Part shown: piece by piece, positions 5,013-5,093 of the stretch
Position numbering within the stretch: position 1 is the stretch's first letter
How the letters are laid out: each line of letters starts with the position of its first letter
Assembly (NCBI GenBank): GCA_946480995.1
Contig: CAMLMF010000222.1
Span: 1-5,093, forward strand
Direction: 5' to 3'
Source: an uncultured Bdellovibrio sp.
GTDB lineage: Bacteria; Bdellovibrionota; Bdellovibrionia; Bdellovibrionales; Bdellovibrionaceae
DNA: 5,093 bases
The notes under the pieces: model-generated
Told to the model about the DNA's origin: nothing
Databases searched by the model: none
Seen by the model: the letters and a program-made list of their open reading frames with translations, nothing else
Translations under genes and position numbers: made by a program

Positions 5013-5093
5013 CTTCAGATTTTTTTTGAATAATCGCACCACCTTCTGGGCAGGTCGTACTGTGATATTCAAGCTTAGCTAAATTATTTAAAT
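4993..5093 (-). CDS. Possible C-terminal end of a convergent gene (partial, start outside window)
   Basis: On the minus strand the frame entering at 5091 stays open for 32 codons to TGA (complement of 4993-4995), which begins in the terminator loop. The other two minus-strand frames meet stops within the first few codons. The product ends LEYHSTTCPEGGAIIQKKSE plus a short polar tail, which looks like an ordinary charged C-terminus. I do not recognise it. Support comes from the bidirectional terminator and the absence of any plus-strand start here. The open stretch is too short to be decisive. Confidence 0.4.
   Translation of the reverse strand, partial: LNNLAKLEYHSTTCPEGGAIIQKKSEEKSPSY

Overview
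The window looks like chromosomal DNA from a Gram-negative bacterium of moderate, slightly AT-leaning composition. The style of its proteins suggests Bdellovibrio or a close relative: many short secreted proteins, a cysteine-rich secreted trypsin-like protease of a type I associate with that group, and a secreted App1-type phosphatase. That placement is an inference from remembered families, not a database result. I see no transposase, phage gene, CRISPR array, tRNA or rRNA.

Layout. At the left edge (1-589, +) is the C-terminal part of an unrecognised protein built from about 81-residue beta-rich repeats. It converges on a short minus-strand gene (609-803), and a compact bidirectional terminator holds both stop codons. 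A second small minus-strand gene (900-1163) encodes an exported 87-residue protein. A divergent regulatory gap (1164-1416) follows. A plus-strand run then covers an unrecognised secreted protein (1417-1887), a secreted App1/DUF2183 phosphatidate phosphatase-like HAD enzyme (1939-2745), a cysteine-cluster protein with eight cysteines (2755-3567) and SufE (3570-4004). After a short promoter region with a perfect inverted repeat comes a secreted S1-family serine protease (4079-4948). It ends at a very strong bidirectional terminator. A probable gene tail runs into that terminator from the right edge on the minus strand.

How the genes fit together. The App1-like gene, the cysteine-cluster gene and sufE are separated by 9 and 2 bases and are probably one operon. 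The last two share an iron-sulfur or metal theme: SufE passes sulfur to cluster assembly, and the YkgJ-like protein could hold a metal or Fe-S centre. The secreted phosphatase does not obviously belong to that theme. The protease appears to be its own unit. Most of the remaining products carry export signals, so much of this window serves the envelope or the outside of the cell.

I found no clear-cut undescribed multi-gene system. The best leads are the App1 / cysteine-cluster / SufE gene order, the repeat protein at the left edge, and the dyad in front of the protease gene.
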